Positions 42,192 through 50,769 of a stretch of 62,516 nucleotides of DNA are shown in pieces. The notes below the pieces were generated by a model. That model searched no databases. It worked only from the letters and a program-made list of their open reading frames with translations, and was not told where the DNA came from. Each line of letters starts with the position of its first letter. Positions within the stretch are counted from its first letter, which is position 1. Made by a program: the position numbers and the translations under genes. This DNA is from Lachnospiraceae bacterium UBA3273 (GTDB taxonomy: Bacteria > Bacillota > Clostridia > Lachnospirales > Lachnospiraceae), in NCBI GenBank assembly GCA_002362385.1, contig DEUB01000018.1, positions 1-62,516 on the forward strand, in the 5' to 3' direction.

Positions 42192-42264
42192 TGTAAGTTG
42201 TTGGAGGGATTTGTAAATTTCGTTTTGTGAAATGTAAGAAATGTGTAAATCTATAGTGTGTAAA
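42192..42264 (-). promoter_or_regulatory. Pho-box-like repeats upstream of pstS
   Basis: On the plus strand TGTAAG/TGTAAA hexamers start at 42192, 42212, 42233, 42244 and 42259; the pair at 42233/42244 has the 11-bp period of PhoB boxes and the others lie one to two turns away. AAGAAAGCGCTTGTT (42268..42282) just beyond looks like a weak catabolite (cre) site. The 358-nt gap between pstS and the tRNA also holds a terminator (42350..42416) and otherwise nothing I can name. Confidence 0.6.
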
Positions 42265-42349
42265 TCAAAGAAAGCGCTTGTTAATCTGATGAGGATTGCA
42301 TTCACAGCCTGGGGCGCAGACCCTTTCGGAACAGACTTCTCCTTATAAC

Positions 42350-42416
42350 AAAAAAGAAAATCTGTTTCTGCACATCACGGACAAACTCCGTCATACAGAG
42401 ACAGATTTTCTTTTTT
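42350..42416 (-). terminator. branched terminator downstream of tRNA-Glu
   Basis: AAAAAAGAAAATCTGT pairs with ACAGATTTTCTTTTTT at the two ends, continued by TCTG/CAGA. A second hairpin, ACGGA-CAAAC-TCCGT, lies inside. On the minus strand the outer stem is followed by further T residues. It ends the tRNA transcript before the pst promoter. Confidence 0.8.
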
Positions 42417-42447
42417 ATTCTCTATTGCAATTCTCATTGCCTTCGCG

Positions 42448-42519
42448 CAGCTTGTAGGGGAATCGAACCCCTGTTTCCGCCGTGAGAGGGCGGCGTCTTA
42501 ACCTCTTGACCAACAAGCC
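42448..42519 (-). tRNA. tRNA-Glu (anticodon CTC)
   Basis: On the minus strand GGCTTGT pairs with ACAAGCT to form the acceptor stem, with G-U at position 1-72. The anticodon arm CCGCC-CTCTCAC-GGCGG presents CTC, and the T arm is CAGGG-GTTCGAT-CCCTA-like with the invariant GTTCGA. The D arm contains GGTCAAGAGGTTAAG. CCA is not encoded; the discriminator base is G. It is a single tRNA gene with its own promoter. Confidence 0.95.
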
Positions 42520-42539
42520 TTAAAGGACTTCTTCAAAAC

Positions 42540-42582
42540 GTCCTTGCTTATCTTACTAAATAATAAGAAATAATGCAAGGAC
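42540..42582 (-). promoter_or_regulatory. promoter of tRNA-Glu flanked by an inverted repeat
   Basis: TTGCAT (42578..42573), 17 bp, TAAGAT (42555..42550) on the minus strand. GTCCTTGC (42540..42547) and its complement GCAAGGAC (42575..42582) bracket the promoter exactly. The repeat may act as terminator for polC, which ends 23 nt upstream, or as an operator. Confidence 0.55.
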
Positions 42583-42605
42583 TTTTTTGAATTTTTTTCA
42601 AATTT

Positions 42606-45600
42606 TCAGCTTACAAAATCAAACAGGCTGATCTGGTTGGACTCGGGTATATCCCCGAGCAGCTTCATCTCTCCCATAAGATCCACAATGGTCTTGGAAA
42701 CCTTGGCACGTTCCCTCAAATCATCCTTAGACAGGAAGGGACCGTTTTTCGCCGCTTCCATCAGGGACTCCGCAGCTTTGTCTCCCATGCCGTCAATACT
42801 GTTAAAGGACGGCATGATCTTACCGTCGATGATCTGGAACAGCCTGGAGTGGGCACGGTACAGATCGATGGGCATGAATTCATACCCTCTTGCGTACATT
42901 TCCTCCACGATCTTAATATCCTTAAGGCTGTCCTGCTCCTTTTTGCTGAGGACATCTTTTCTTGCCTTAAAATCTGCAATGACCGCATCAAGCTTTGCCT
43001 TTCCCTGGCACATCAGTTCATAGGAGAAGCCCGAAGCGCGGATGCTGAAATAAGCCGCATAATAGGCAAGGGGATAATTGACCTTAAAATACGCCACCCT
43101 CCATGCCATCATGACATAAGCCGCCGCATGTGCCTTGGGGAACATATACTTGATCTTTTTGCAGGACCATATATACCAGTCAGGCACATCCTTTGCCACC
43201 ATGGCCTCCTCCATCTCGGGAGTCAGTCCTTTTCCCTTCCGGACGCTTTCCATGATCTTAAAGGAAAGCCCCTCTTCCAGCCCCTTGTCAATGAGATAGA
43301 TCATAATATCGTCACGGGTACAGATTGCCGTAGAGATCGTCGCTTTTCCCTCTTCGATCAGTGTCTGGGCATTTCCCAGCCACACATCGGTCCCGTGGGA
43401 AAGTCCGGAAATACGCACAAGATCCGTAAAGGACTGGGGCTTTGTATCTAAAAGCATCTGGATGACAAATTCCGTACCGAATTCAGGAATGCCCATGGAG
43501 CCGAGGGGACATCCCCCGATCTGCTCCGGCGTGATCCCCAAAGCCTCAGTGCTTCTGAATAAGGACATAACATCCTTATCATCCAAAGGAATGGTAACCG
43601 GATCCACTCCCGTCAGGTCCTGAAGCATACGGATCATAGTAGGATCATCGTGTCCGAGTATATCGAGCTTTAACAGGTTGTGGTCTATTTTATGGTAATC
43701 AAAATGAGTGGTAACAATATCCGTGGTCATATCATTGGCAGGATGCTGTATGGGCGTAAAGGAATTGATCTCCTCCCCTACGGGAAGAACGACGATACCG
43801 CCGGGGTGCTGTCCCGTAGAACGCCTGATGCCTGTACATCCGTTTACGATCCTGTTGATCTCGCAGGTACGCTTGGGTATGCCCCGCTCCTCAAAATAGT
43901 TCTTCACATAGCCGAAAGCGGTCTTATCCGCCAGAGTGCCGATGGTCCCCGCACGGTAAGTCTGTCCCGCCCCGAAAATAACTTCCGTATATTTGTGGGC
44001 CTTACTCTGGTATTCTCCCGAGAAATTTAAGTCGATATCCGGCTCTTTGTCTCCCTTAAAGCCCAAAAAGGTTTCGAAGGGAATATCAAAACCATCCTTC
44101 TTTAACATCTCCCCGCAGTTCGGGCAGACCTTGTCCGGCATATCGCAGCCTGCCTTACCGGAATAAGCCTTTACTTCCGGCGAATCAAAATCATAATAAT
44201 GGCATTTTGCGCAGTAATAATGAGGGCTTAAGGAATTTACCTCCGTGATCCCCGCCATATTGGCAACAAAAGAAGAGCCCACGCTTCCCCTTGAGCCTAC
44301 CAGATAACCGTCCTCCACCGATTTCCACACCAGCTTCTGGGCAATGATATACATAACGGCAAAGCCGTTTTTGATGATGGCGTTCAGTTCCTTTTCCAGA
44401 CGCTTTTCCACCACGTCCGGCAAATTCTCCCCATAGATCTCATGAGCCTTGTTATAACAGATCTTAGTCAGTATCTCATCGGAATTAGGAATGATGGGCG
44501 GACTCTTATCCGGCCTTACGGGGTCGATGGATTCGATACAGTCCGCAATGAGATTGGTATTGGTAACCACCACTTCTCTCGCCTTTTCGCTTCCCAGATA
44601 TTCAAATTCCGCAAGCATTTCCTCCGTTGTCCGCAGGTATAACGGCGCCTGCTTATCCTCTTTAAAGCCTTTGCCCGCCATAATAATCCTGCGGTATACT
44701 TCATCCTCCGGATCCAGGAAATGCACATCGCAGGTTGCGCATACCGGCTTATGCAGGGCTTCTCCTATGGCCACGATCTTCCGGTTCAGATCCATGATGT
44801 CTTCCATGGAGTGTACGCTTTCCACACGTTCGGACTCTATCATAAATTCATTGTTGCCGAGGGGCTGTATTTCCAGATAATCGTAAAATCCCGCAATCTT
44901 ATATAAATCCGCATCGCTCTTTCCGTCAAGCATGGCGCGGTACAGCTCTCCCGCCTCACAGGCGCTTCCCACGATCAGCCCTTCCCTGTATTTTTGCAGA
45001 AGGCTTTTGGGAATCTTGGGACGCTTATTGTAATAGGTCAGATGGGAAGCCGATACCAGTTTATAAAGATTGATCCTGCCGACCTCGTTTTTTGCCAGGA
45101 TGATCACATGGTAATAGGGGAGCTTCTTGACCGTATCCACATTATCCTCGCCCATGGCGTTGATCTGGGACAATTTTTCAACTCCCGCCTCTTTGAGCAT
45201 GGGAAGGAATTTCATAAAAATTTCAGCCGTAGCCTCGGCGTCATCCACTGCCCGATGATGGTTTTCCAGGGAAACCCCTAAGGTTTTGGCACAGGCGTCT
45301 AAGGTATGTTTTGCCTGGTGGGGCAGCAAGATCCTGGCAATCCCCACCGTATCCACCACCGTATCTTCCCGCTCCACTCCCATCAACTTGGAATTTTCCC
45401 TGATAAAGCTCATATCAAAGGAAGCGTTATGGGCAACCATAACACAGTCTTTGGAAAACTCCAAAAACTTTGGCAGTATCTCTTCAATTTCAGGCGCATC
45501 CATGACGTCTTCGTCCCGGATACCGGTTAACTGTTGTATTTTGTACGGGATCGGCTCTTTAGGATTAACAAAGGCAGAAAACCTGTCAGTGATCTTCCCG

Positions 45601-47231
45601 TTTTGGATCTTTACCGCACCGATCTCAATGATCCTGTTTTTCACAGGGGAAAATCCCGTTGTCTCAAGGTCAAAGGCCACATAATCCTGATCTAAGGAAA
45701 GATTCCCGGGATTGACCACGATTTCCTTCAGATCGTCTACCAGATAGCCTTCCACACCCAGAATGATCTTAAAGAAATTCTGCCGGTCCGCTTCTATCCC
45801 TTCCTCCTTGCAGCGCTTCTTTTCCTCGCTCCAAAGATCGCACCATGTATGGAATACATCCGCAAGGGCCTGTACAACGCCGTGGTCGGTAATGGCAATT
45901 GCCGGATGCCCCCATCTGTAAGCCCGTTTTACAATATCCGTAACCTCGGAAACCCCGTCCATATCGCTCATCTTCGTATGGCAGTGCAGTTCCACCCTCT
46001 TGGTCGCGGCATAATCCATTCTGGAAACGGTAAAATCGGAAATTACCTTAATGGTGGTAACCGATGCGATGGTCAATTCCCTGTCAAACTTATCCGTTGC
46101 CGCTATTCCTTTTATTTTTAAAAATGTTCCCTTTTTTACGTTCAGATGGGACAAAAATTCTTCCACCTGTTCATCTTTTACAAAGATTTTTACCATAATG
46201 GTATCCGTAAAGTCCGTTATGGAGAACATTACAATCGTCTTTTCTATTTTGGGAATGGGCTTTGTTTCCAGCGTCAGCAACTTTCCCCTCACAACTACTT
46301 CGCCCATCTCTCCCATAAGCTGGTCTAAGGGAAGGGGATCCTCCTCTATATCGTAGCTCCCCCAGATGATAGAAGGGTCATCGGATTTCTTAGCCCGGTA
46401 ATCCTTTTTCCCAAAGCCTCCTTTTTTGCTTCCAAAGCCGCCAAAAGACCTGTCCGTTCCCGGTTTTTCTTTTTTGCCTGCTGCCTCCCGGCTTCCCCCT
46501 TTGCCCGCTGCCTGTTTATCCTGTCCGCCTGCCGTCTGCAGGCTTTCTTTTCCGTCATCTGATAAAAGAGCCGTAGAAAGACCTGCCTCTTTCATATTCT
46601 CCTCTTTGCTGCCTTCCACTGTTTCCGTCAATAAAGCGCCTTCCTGTCCGCCAAATACCCTGGCGGTTATCTCCGCCACCTGGCGCTTAAGCTTTCCTTC
46701 CTCTTCCTTCTTTAAAGGATTTTCCTGCACGGGGACATAATCCACCGCTATATTGACAAACACGCCGCACCGTTCGCAAAAGATCTTTTCCAAAAGGGAA
46801 ACGAGTTCCCCTGTCTTTTCCTTAAAGGGAACCAGCTCCTCCACCAAAAGCACCATCCGGTCTTCTTCAAAGGAAACCTCCGCTTTTTTCAACATGCTGT
46901 ACATAACAGGGCTGTAATCCCTCAGCTCGCTTAAAATACTCTCCCTGTAGGCATGATAGAGGTTTTTCGGTGTATACTGCCTGGAAAGATTAAAATGCTC
47001 ATAAATCTTTACCGTGATATTTGCCCTGTCAAAAAGCTGCTTCTTGATCTGTCCTTCCATGGAACGGACGTCCTTTTTATCAATAAGTCTGTCCGCGGAA
47101 ATATATATGCGCAGAAAATCCCTGCGTTTTGTAGTATATATATGCTCCACGCAGACATCCGAAAAAACATCCTTCATATTATCTTTTAATTGTAATGTTG
47201 GAAAAACTTCCAAAAACTGCTTTCCGTCCAT
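42606..47231 (-). CDS. polC: DNA polymerase III alpha subunit, PolC type
   Basis: The 1541-residue replicase of low-GC Gram-positives. N-terminal domains (about 1-215) are followed by a charged Gly/Lys-rich linker (about 210-285), an OB fold (about 290-385), and the PHP domain (ELHCHTKMSDMDG near 410). A DEDDh proofreading exonuclease is inserted in PHP (VAFDLETTGFSPVKNRIIEIG near 515 to 690). The polymerase core includes the catalytic EPDIDLNFSGEYQ (near 1060), and a zinc motif CAKCHYYDF with CPNCGE lies near 1010-1040. It copies the chromosome with its own exonuclease. Length is standard (1430-1560). Confidence 0.98.
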   Translation of the reverse strand: MDGKQFLEVFPTLQLKDNMKDVFSDVCVEHIYTTKRRDFLRIYISADRLIDKKDVRSMEGQIKKQLFDRANITVKIYEHFNLSRQYTPKNLYHAYRESILSELRDYSPVMYSMLKKAEVSFEEDRMVLLVEELVPFKEKTGELVSLLEKIFCERCGVFVNIAVDYVPVQENPLKKEEEGKLKRQVAEITARVFGGQEGALLTETVEGSKEENMKEAGLSTALLSDDGKESLQTAGGQDKQAAGKGGSREAAGKKEKPGTDRSFGGFGSKKGGFGKKDYRAKKSDDPSIIWGSYDIEEDPLPLDQLMGEMGEVVVRGKLLTLETKPIPKIEKTIVMFSITDFTDTIMVKIFVKDEQVEEFLSHLNVKKGTFLKIKGIAATDKFDRELTIASVTTIKVISDFTVSRMDYAATKRVELHCHTKMSDMDGVSEVTDIVKRAYRWGHPAIAITDHGVVQALADVFHTWCDLWSEEKKRCKEEGIEADRQNFFKIILGVEGYLVDDLKEIVVNPGNLSLDQDYVAFDLETTGFSPVKNRIIEIGAVKIQNGKITDRFSAFVNPKEPIPYKIQQLTGIRDEDVMDAPEIEEILPKFLEFSKDCVMVAHNASFDMSFIRENSKLMGVEREDTVVDTVGIARILLPHQAKHTLDACAKTLGVSLENHHRAVDDAEATAEIFMKFLPMLKEAGVEKLSQINAMGEDNVDTVKKLPYYHVIILAKNEVGRINLYKLVSASHLTYYNKRPKIPKSLLQKYREGLIVGSACEAGELYRAMLDGKSDADLYKIAGFYDYLEIQPLGNNEFMIESERVESVHSMEDIMDLNRKIVAIGEALHKPVCATCDVHFLDPEDEVYRRIIMAGKGFKEDKQAPLYLRTTEEMLAEFEYLGSEKAREVVVTNTNLIADCIESIDPVRPDKSPPIIPNSDEILTKICYNKAHEIYGENLPDVVEKRLEKELNAIIKNGFAVMYIIAQKLVWKSVEDGYLVGSRGSVGSSFVANMAGITEVNSLSPHYYCAKCHYYDFDSPEVKAYSGKAGCDMPDKVCPNCGEMLKKDGFDIPFETFLGFKGDKEPDIDLNFSGEYQSKAHKYTEVIFGAGQTYRAGTIGTLADKTAFGYVKNYFEERGIPKRTCEINRIVNGCTGIRRSTGQHPGGIVVLPVGEEINSFTPIQHPANDMTTDIVTTHFDYHKIDHNLLKLDILGHDDPTMIRMLQDLTGVDPVTIPLDDKDVMSLFRSTEALGITPEQIGGCPLGSMGIPEFGTEFVIQMLLDTKPQSFTDLVRISGLSHGTDVWLGNAQTLIEEGKATISTAICTRDDIMIYLIDKGLEEGLSFKIMESVRKGKGLTPEMEEAMVAKDVPDWYIWSCKKIKYMFPKAHAAAYVMMAWRVAYFKVNYPLAYYAAYFSIRASGFSYELMCQGKAKLDAVIADFKARKDVLSKKEQDSLKDIKIVEEMYARGYEFMPIDLYRAHSRLFQIIDGKIMPSFNSIDGMGDKAAESLMEAAKNGPFLSKDDLRERAKVSKTIVDLMGEMKLLGDIPESNQISLFDFVS

Positions 47232-47324
47232 GTAGATTACTCCAATTTTTCAGCATTTATCATTTTTATGCCAGCCGTTTTACCGTTATTCTGACAAACT
47301 TTTTCATTCCGGCATATCAGTGCG

Positions 47325-48380
47325 TCAGTCGTTCCAATGCAGGAGCTCTTCCCTTAATGTATTTAACAGATCCTTTTCAGGCACCTTCTTTATGATCTCG
47401 CCTTTTTTGATCAAAAGCCCTTCGCCAATCCCTCCGGCAATGCCGATGTCCGCTTCCTTTGCTTCTCCCGGGCCGTTTACCACGCAGCCCATAACGGCAA
47501 CCTTCAGATTCAGGGGAATATCCGCTACCATTTCCTCCACCCTGTTTGCCAGCCCGATCAGATCGATCCTTGTGCGGCCGCAGGTAGGACAGGAAATGAC
47601 CTCTATGCCCTGATGATACAGGCCCAATGAACGTAAGATCGTCTTGGCGGATTTAATCTCCTCCACCGGATCTCCTGACAGGGAGACCCGCAGGGTATCG
47701 CCGATGCCTTCATAAAGCAGGATCCCCAGGCCTACAGAGGATTTGATATTGCCTCCGTAAAGGGTTCCTGCCTCGGTAATACCGATATGTAACGGATAAT
47801 CCGTCTTTTTAATAAGCAGTTCATGGGCTTTTATGCAGACGGGAATATTGGAGGACTTAATGCTGATGACCATATTGTCATAGCCGGCCTCTTCGATCAT
47901 ATGCACCTTATCCAGGGCGCTTTCCACAATACCTTCAGGCGTAACGCCCTGATACTTTTCCACCAGTTCTTTTTCCAGGGAACCGCCGTTGACCCCGACA
48001 CGGATGGGAATCTGCCTCTCCTTTGCCGCCGCCACCACTTCACGGAGCTTTTCCCTGCCGCCGATATTGCCCGGATTGATCCTGATCTTATCCGCCCCGT
48101 TTTCTATGGCTGCGATCGCCATCTTATAGTCAAAATGGATATCCGCCACTAAAGGAATGGAAATCTCCTTTTTGATCTCCCGAAAGGCCTCTGCCGCCTC
48201 CAATGTGGGAACGGTGGAACGGATGATATCACAGCCTGCCGCTTCCAATCTGTGAATCTGTTCTATGGTTTCTTTCACATCCTCTGTACGTGTATTGGTC
48301 ATGGACTGTATCAAAATGGGATTTCCTCCGCCTATGACGCGGTCTCCGATCTTCAATGTTTTTGTATGTTCTCTATGCAT
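47325..48380 (-). CDS. ispG: 4-hydroxy-3-methylbut-2-enyl diphosphate synthase
   Basis: The 351-residue iron-sulfur enzyme makes HMBPP in the non-mevalonate isoprenoid pathway. The TIM-barrel part shows IQSMTNTRTEDV and ADIHFDYKMAI; the [4Fe-4S] cysteines are in SCPTCGRTRIDL and GCVVNGPGEA. It works downstream of Dxr, which is encoded at 51899..53044, and supplies UppS. Confidence 0.97.
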   Translation of the reverse strand: MHREHTKTLKIGDRVIGGGNPILIQSMTNTRTEDVKETIEQIHRLEAAGCDIIRSTVPTLEAAEAFREIKKEISIPLVADIHFDYKMAIAAIENGADKIRINPGNIGGREKLREVVAAAKERQIPIRVGVNGGSLEKELVEKYQGVTPEGIVESALDKVHMIEEAGYDNMVISIKSSNIPVCIKAHELLIKKTDYPLHIGITEAGTLYGGNIKSSVGLGILLYEGIGDTLRVSLSGDPVEEIKSAKTILRSLGLYHQGIEVISCPTCGRTRIDLIGLANRVEEMVADIPLNLKVAVMGCVVNGPGEAKEADIGIAGGIGEGLLIKKGEIIKKVPEKDLLNTLREELLHWND

Positions 48381-48492
48381 AAAACTGTCCTTTCCTCAAT
48401 CTTTTTTATTTTCCATACCGGCTGCTATTCTGCCTCTTATCATACTTTTCCCTTGACTGTCTTTTACCACATTTGTTTTTCTTGGTACGGAT

Positions 48493-48648
48493 TTAATCCT
48501 CTATATTTTTCTGGGTATCCTCGATCAATTCATCTACAAGCCGCCCGGCCTGTTCATAATTCTTTTTATCAAGGGCTTCCTTTAAAGCCTTAAGCTGTCT
48601 CATCAGGCTTCTCAAATATCCTTTAAATACCGCCATTTCCTCATTCAT
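48493..48648 (-). CDS. small helical protein of unknown function (51 aa)
   Basis: A 51-residue frame with AAGGAGAATAGGCT before the ATG and a near-consensus promoter only about 20 nt upstream of it. The product is almost entirely charged amphipathic helix (SLMRQLKALKEALDKKNYEQ, then RLVDELIEDTQKNIED), so it probably forms a helical hairpin or coiled coil. No family is recognised. It lies between the kinase gene and ispG; ispG starts 112 nt downstream and may share the promoter. Confidence 0.75.
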   Translation of the reverse strand: MNEEMAVFKGYLRSLMRQLKALKEALDKKNYEQAGRLVDELIEDTQKNIED

Positions 48649-48673
48649 AGCCTATTCTCCTTCCCATGGATTT

Positions 48674-48703
48674 ATTATAGGCTTTCTCCTTTCTTTTCGT
48701 CAA
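48674..48703 (-). promoter_or_regulatory. sigma-A promoter in front of the 51-residue ORF and ispG
   Basis: TTGACG (48703..48698), 18 bp, TATAAT (48679..48674) on the minus strand, immediately after the kinase stop codon. Confidence 0.7.
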
Positions 48704-48709
48704 CCGGAT

Positions 48710-49774
48710 TTACTTCCTGATGATCAATTTCCGGCCGTATGCATCCCTTGGCGCTTCTGTTTCTATTTCTTCCTCTCCGATATCTTCTCCACCGTATTTG
48801 CCCGGGTCATTCCTTACTACCGTCCTTTCCGTTGCCGTTTTTTCCACGGGCATCCATTCCATTGCCGCACCCTCTACCTCATTCTCCTTCCATATGGCGC
48901 AAAATACCGTAAAGGCCGCCAAAAGCAGGCAGATCCCCCGCATATATCCTGTATGGACCATTCTTTTCAGGTCGCAGATAAAATAATTTTTTCTGTTTTT
49001 GTTTTTTCTTCGGAACATATGTCTTTTCCTCCTTTTCTTTTCCTTATGCATGTTTTCCATGGCTTCCTTTAAATCCTCATACATTTCCCCTCCGTCGGCA
49101 TAACCTTCTGTTTCATGTATTTTTACCGCTTTCTGCATGATCCGTCTGCAATCCTTCGATAAATGCGAAACATCCGCCTTTTTGCAGGCGATCCCCTTTG
49201 ACAAAACGCTGCCTGTCAGCATTTCATATAGGACCACTCCAAGCCCGTAGGTATCCCTGTAAGCGCTTATTTTTTCTCCTTCCGAGGGCGGCAGATATTC
49301 CCTTGTTCCATACACCCTTCTTTCCTTCTCCCCTTCATACAGCACGGAACCGAAATCAATAAAACAGACCTCTCCCTCTGAGGTAACCATGATATTCTCC
49401 GGCTTCAGATCCCCATAGATGATACGGGGAACCTGCTTATGGAAAACCGCCAGTATTTTTGCGGCCTTCATAATAAGCTCTGTCGTTTCTTCCTCACTAA
49501 AGATCCTTCTCTCCTCCAAAAGGGTCCGCAGGTTTTTTCCTTCCACATATTCCATAACAACGCCTGCCCCTTTTTCATTTTCCATATAATCGATCAGATA
49601 CGGAACGCCTTTTCCTCCGAACCGGCGCAAGATCTCCCTCTCCCTTTCCGCCTCCCTCTTATCCTCATACCACTTCAACGCCGCAGGCATGTCCGCATCC
49701 TTGTTTTCCACAAGCCATACCGCCGCCCTGCCTCCTTTTCCCAGCAGGTCCTTTTTGATATATTTTTCATTCAT
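48710..49774 (-). CDS. membrane-anchored Hanks-type Ser/Thr protein kinase
   Basis: The kinase domain (about 1-240) has the glycine loop LLGKGGRAAVWLV, the lysine in ALKWY, the catalytic loop in the form YGDLKPEN (Tyr-Gly in place of His-Arg), the DFG motif in IDFGS, and DTYGLGVVLYEML. A basic stretch KRRKRHMFRRKNKNRK precedes one transmembrane span (about 278-296) and a short outer tail of about 55 residues without PASTA repeats, unlike PrkC. The start overlaps the phosphatase stop (ATGA), so kinase and phosphatase are a coupled pair. The loss of the HRD arginine means that it need not require activation-loop phosphorylation. Confidence 0.88.
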   Translation of the reverse strand: MNEKYIKKDLLGKGGRAAVWLVENKDADMPAALKWYEDKREAEREREILRRFGGKGVPYLIDYMENEKGAGVVMEYVEGKNLRTLLEERRIFSEEETTELIMKAAKILAVFHKQVPRIIYGDLKPENIMVTSEGEVCFIDFGSVLYEGEKERRVYGTREYLPPSEGEKISAYRDTYGLGVVLYEMLTGSVLSKGIACKKADVSHLSKDCRRIMQKAVKIHETEGYADGGEMYEDLKEAMENMHKEKKRRKRHMFRRKNKNRKNYFICDLKRMVHTGYMRGICLLLAAFTVFCAIWKENEVEGAAMEWMPVEKTATERTVVRNDPGKYGGEDIGEEEIETEAPRDAYGRKLIIRK

Positions 49775-50508
49775 CCGCCTTCTCCTCCTATATAAATTGC
49801 GGAAATATTATCCCTTTCCTTCTGCCGGATATTGTAAGCGGCAATTTCTCCCAGCCTTTTTCCGATACTGCTTTCACATTTCATTTTTTTCCTATCCAGA
49901 CATCTTTTCCATATATTTTTATCATACTTTCTGAAAAAACCGTCCGTACACATTAACAGCCCGTTTCTCCCGATCCGCCCGCTGTAAAAATCCGGCTCCC
50001 ACTCTCTGTTAAGCCCCAGACACCTAAAAAGCCCCTGTTCATTTCCATGGTCTTTTGTGATCTGTCTGCACAGGAAAAAATTCATCCTTTTTCCCAGCAG
50101 ATAGGTCCTGCTGTCCCCGATATGAAACAGATAGTATTTCCCCCTGTAAAGAATACACATAAGGGCTGTGGTTCCCATTGCGGCGCCTTCTGCGCGCATT
50201 TTTTGAAACAATGCCCTGTTCATCTGCCGGTACAGCATAAAGCCCTTGGATTTTATGATCTGCTTTAATTTTTTCTCCTTTTCGCCGCAGTCGCATATGC
50301 ATGGGATCAGCTGTCTGTCAAACCAGGTCTCCATTTCCCCCATACACAATGCGGAGGCCTCCTTTCCCTTTTCCATGCCGCCCATACCGTCGCAGACCGC
50401 GGCAAACACAAGCTCCCCCTTTGAAAGCAGACTGCACCGAAACAACAAAGCGTCTTCGTTTTCCGCCCGTTTCCCGGTTTCATACACATAACCGAACTTC
50501 ATATTCAA
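49771..50508 (-). CDS. PP2C-family Ser/Thr phosphatase
   Basis: The 245-residue phosphatase carries the PP2C metal-binding motifs: ENEDA (near 17), VCDGMGGMEKG (near 38), GTTALMCI, HIGDSRTYLL (near 130), MCTDGF (near 188) and DNISAIYI at the end. It should reverse the work of the kinase encoded next, with which it overlaps by 4 nt. It is soluble. Its promoter region contains GATC-bearing tandem repeats. Confidence 0.92.
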   Translation of the reverse strand: MNMKFGYVYETGKRAENEDALLFRCSLLSKGELVFAAVCDGMGGMEKGKEASALCMGEMETWFDRQLIPCICDCGEKEKKLKQIIKSKGFMLYRQMNRALFQKMRAEGAAMGTTALMCILYRGKYYLFHIGDSRTYLLGKRMNFFLCRQITKDHGNEQGLFRCLGLNREWEPDFYSGRIGRNGLLMCTDGFFRKYDKNIWKRCLDRKKMKCESSIGKRLGEIAAYNIRQKERDNISAIYIGGEGG

Positions 50509-50633
50509 TTGTCCTTTCCTGGAAAAATCATTCTCATAAGAATTTCCCGCCTGCCGTCCTTCCGTATTTAAAAGCCGTACAGGAAGCTTTTTGCAGCCGG
50601 TCCCATTCCTATGAAATGGTACAGAACGTACCG

Positions 50634-50690
50634 TTTAGATCATGAAATTTAGATCATTAAGATTAGATCATTAAGATTAGATCATTAAGA
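50634..50690. repeat. four tandem 14-bp GATC repeats in the phosphatase leader
   Basis: Units TTTAGATCATGAAA, TTTAGATCATTAAGA and twice TTAGATCATTAAGA follow each other without spacers. Each carries one GATC, so the sites recur every 14-15 bp. They lie between the promoter (50698..50727) and the PP2C gene, followed by the small hairpin GGTAC-GTTCT-GTACC. The unit number could vary by slippage. Confidence 0.8.
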
Positions 50691-50697
50691 TGTTTCT

Positions 50698-50727
50698 ATT
50701 ATATGCATAATTTAAGGTACATGACAA
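50698..50727 (-). promoter_or_regulatory. promoter of the phosphatase-kinase pair
   Basis: TTGTCA (50727..50722), 18 bp, TATAAT (50703..50698) on the minus strand. Its -35 touches the terminator of the preceding rseP operon. The leader to the ATG at 50508 is about 185 nt and contains the tandem repeats. Confidence 0.6.
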
Positions 50728-50764
50728 GACGGCATTTTTCACAAAAAAATTGAAAAATGCCGTC
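50728..50764 (-). terminator. terminator of the rseP operon
   Basis: GACGGCATTTTTC (50728..50740) and GAAAAATGCCGTC (50752..50764) make a perfect 13-bp stem with an 11-nt loop, 5 nt after the rseP stop codon. The stem contains its own T-run. Confidence 0.85.
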
Positions 50765-50769
50765 ATATC

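Noticed and set aside
42268..42282. Catabolite-response (cre) site upstream of pstS
   Set aside because: AAGAAAGCGCTTGTT matches the cre core AAAGCGCTT-like part but misses several outer positions; too weak to list as a site by itself.
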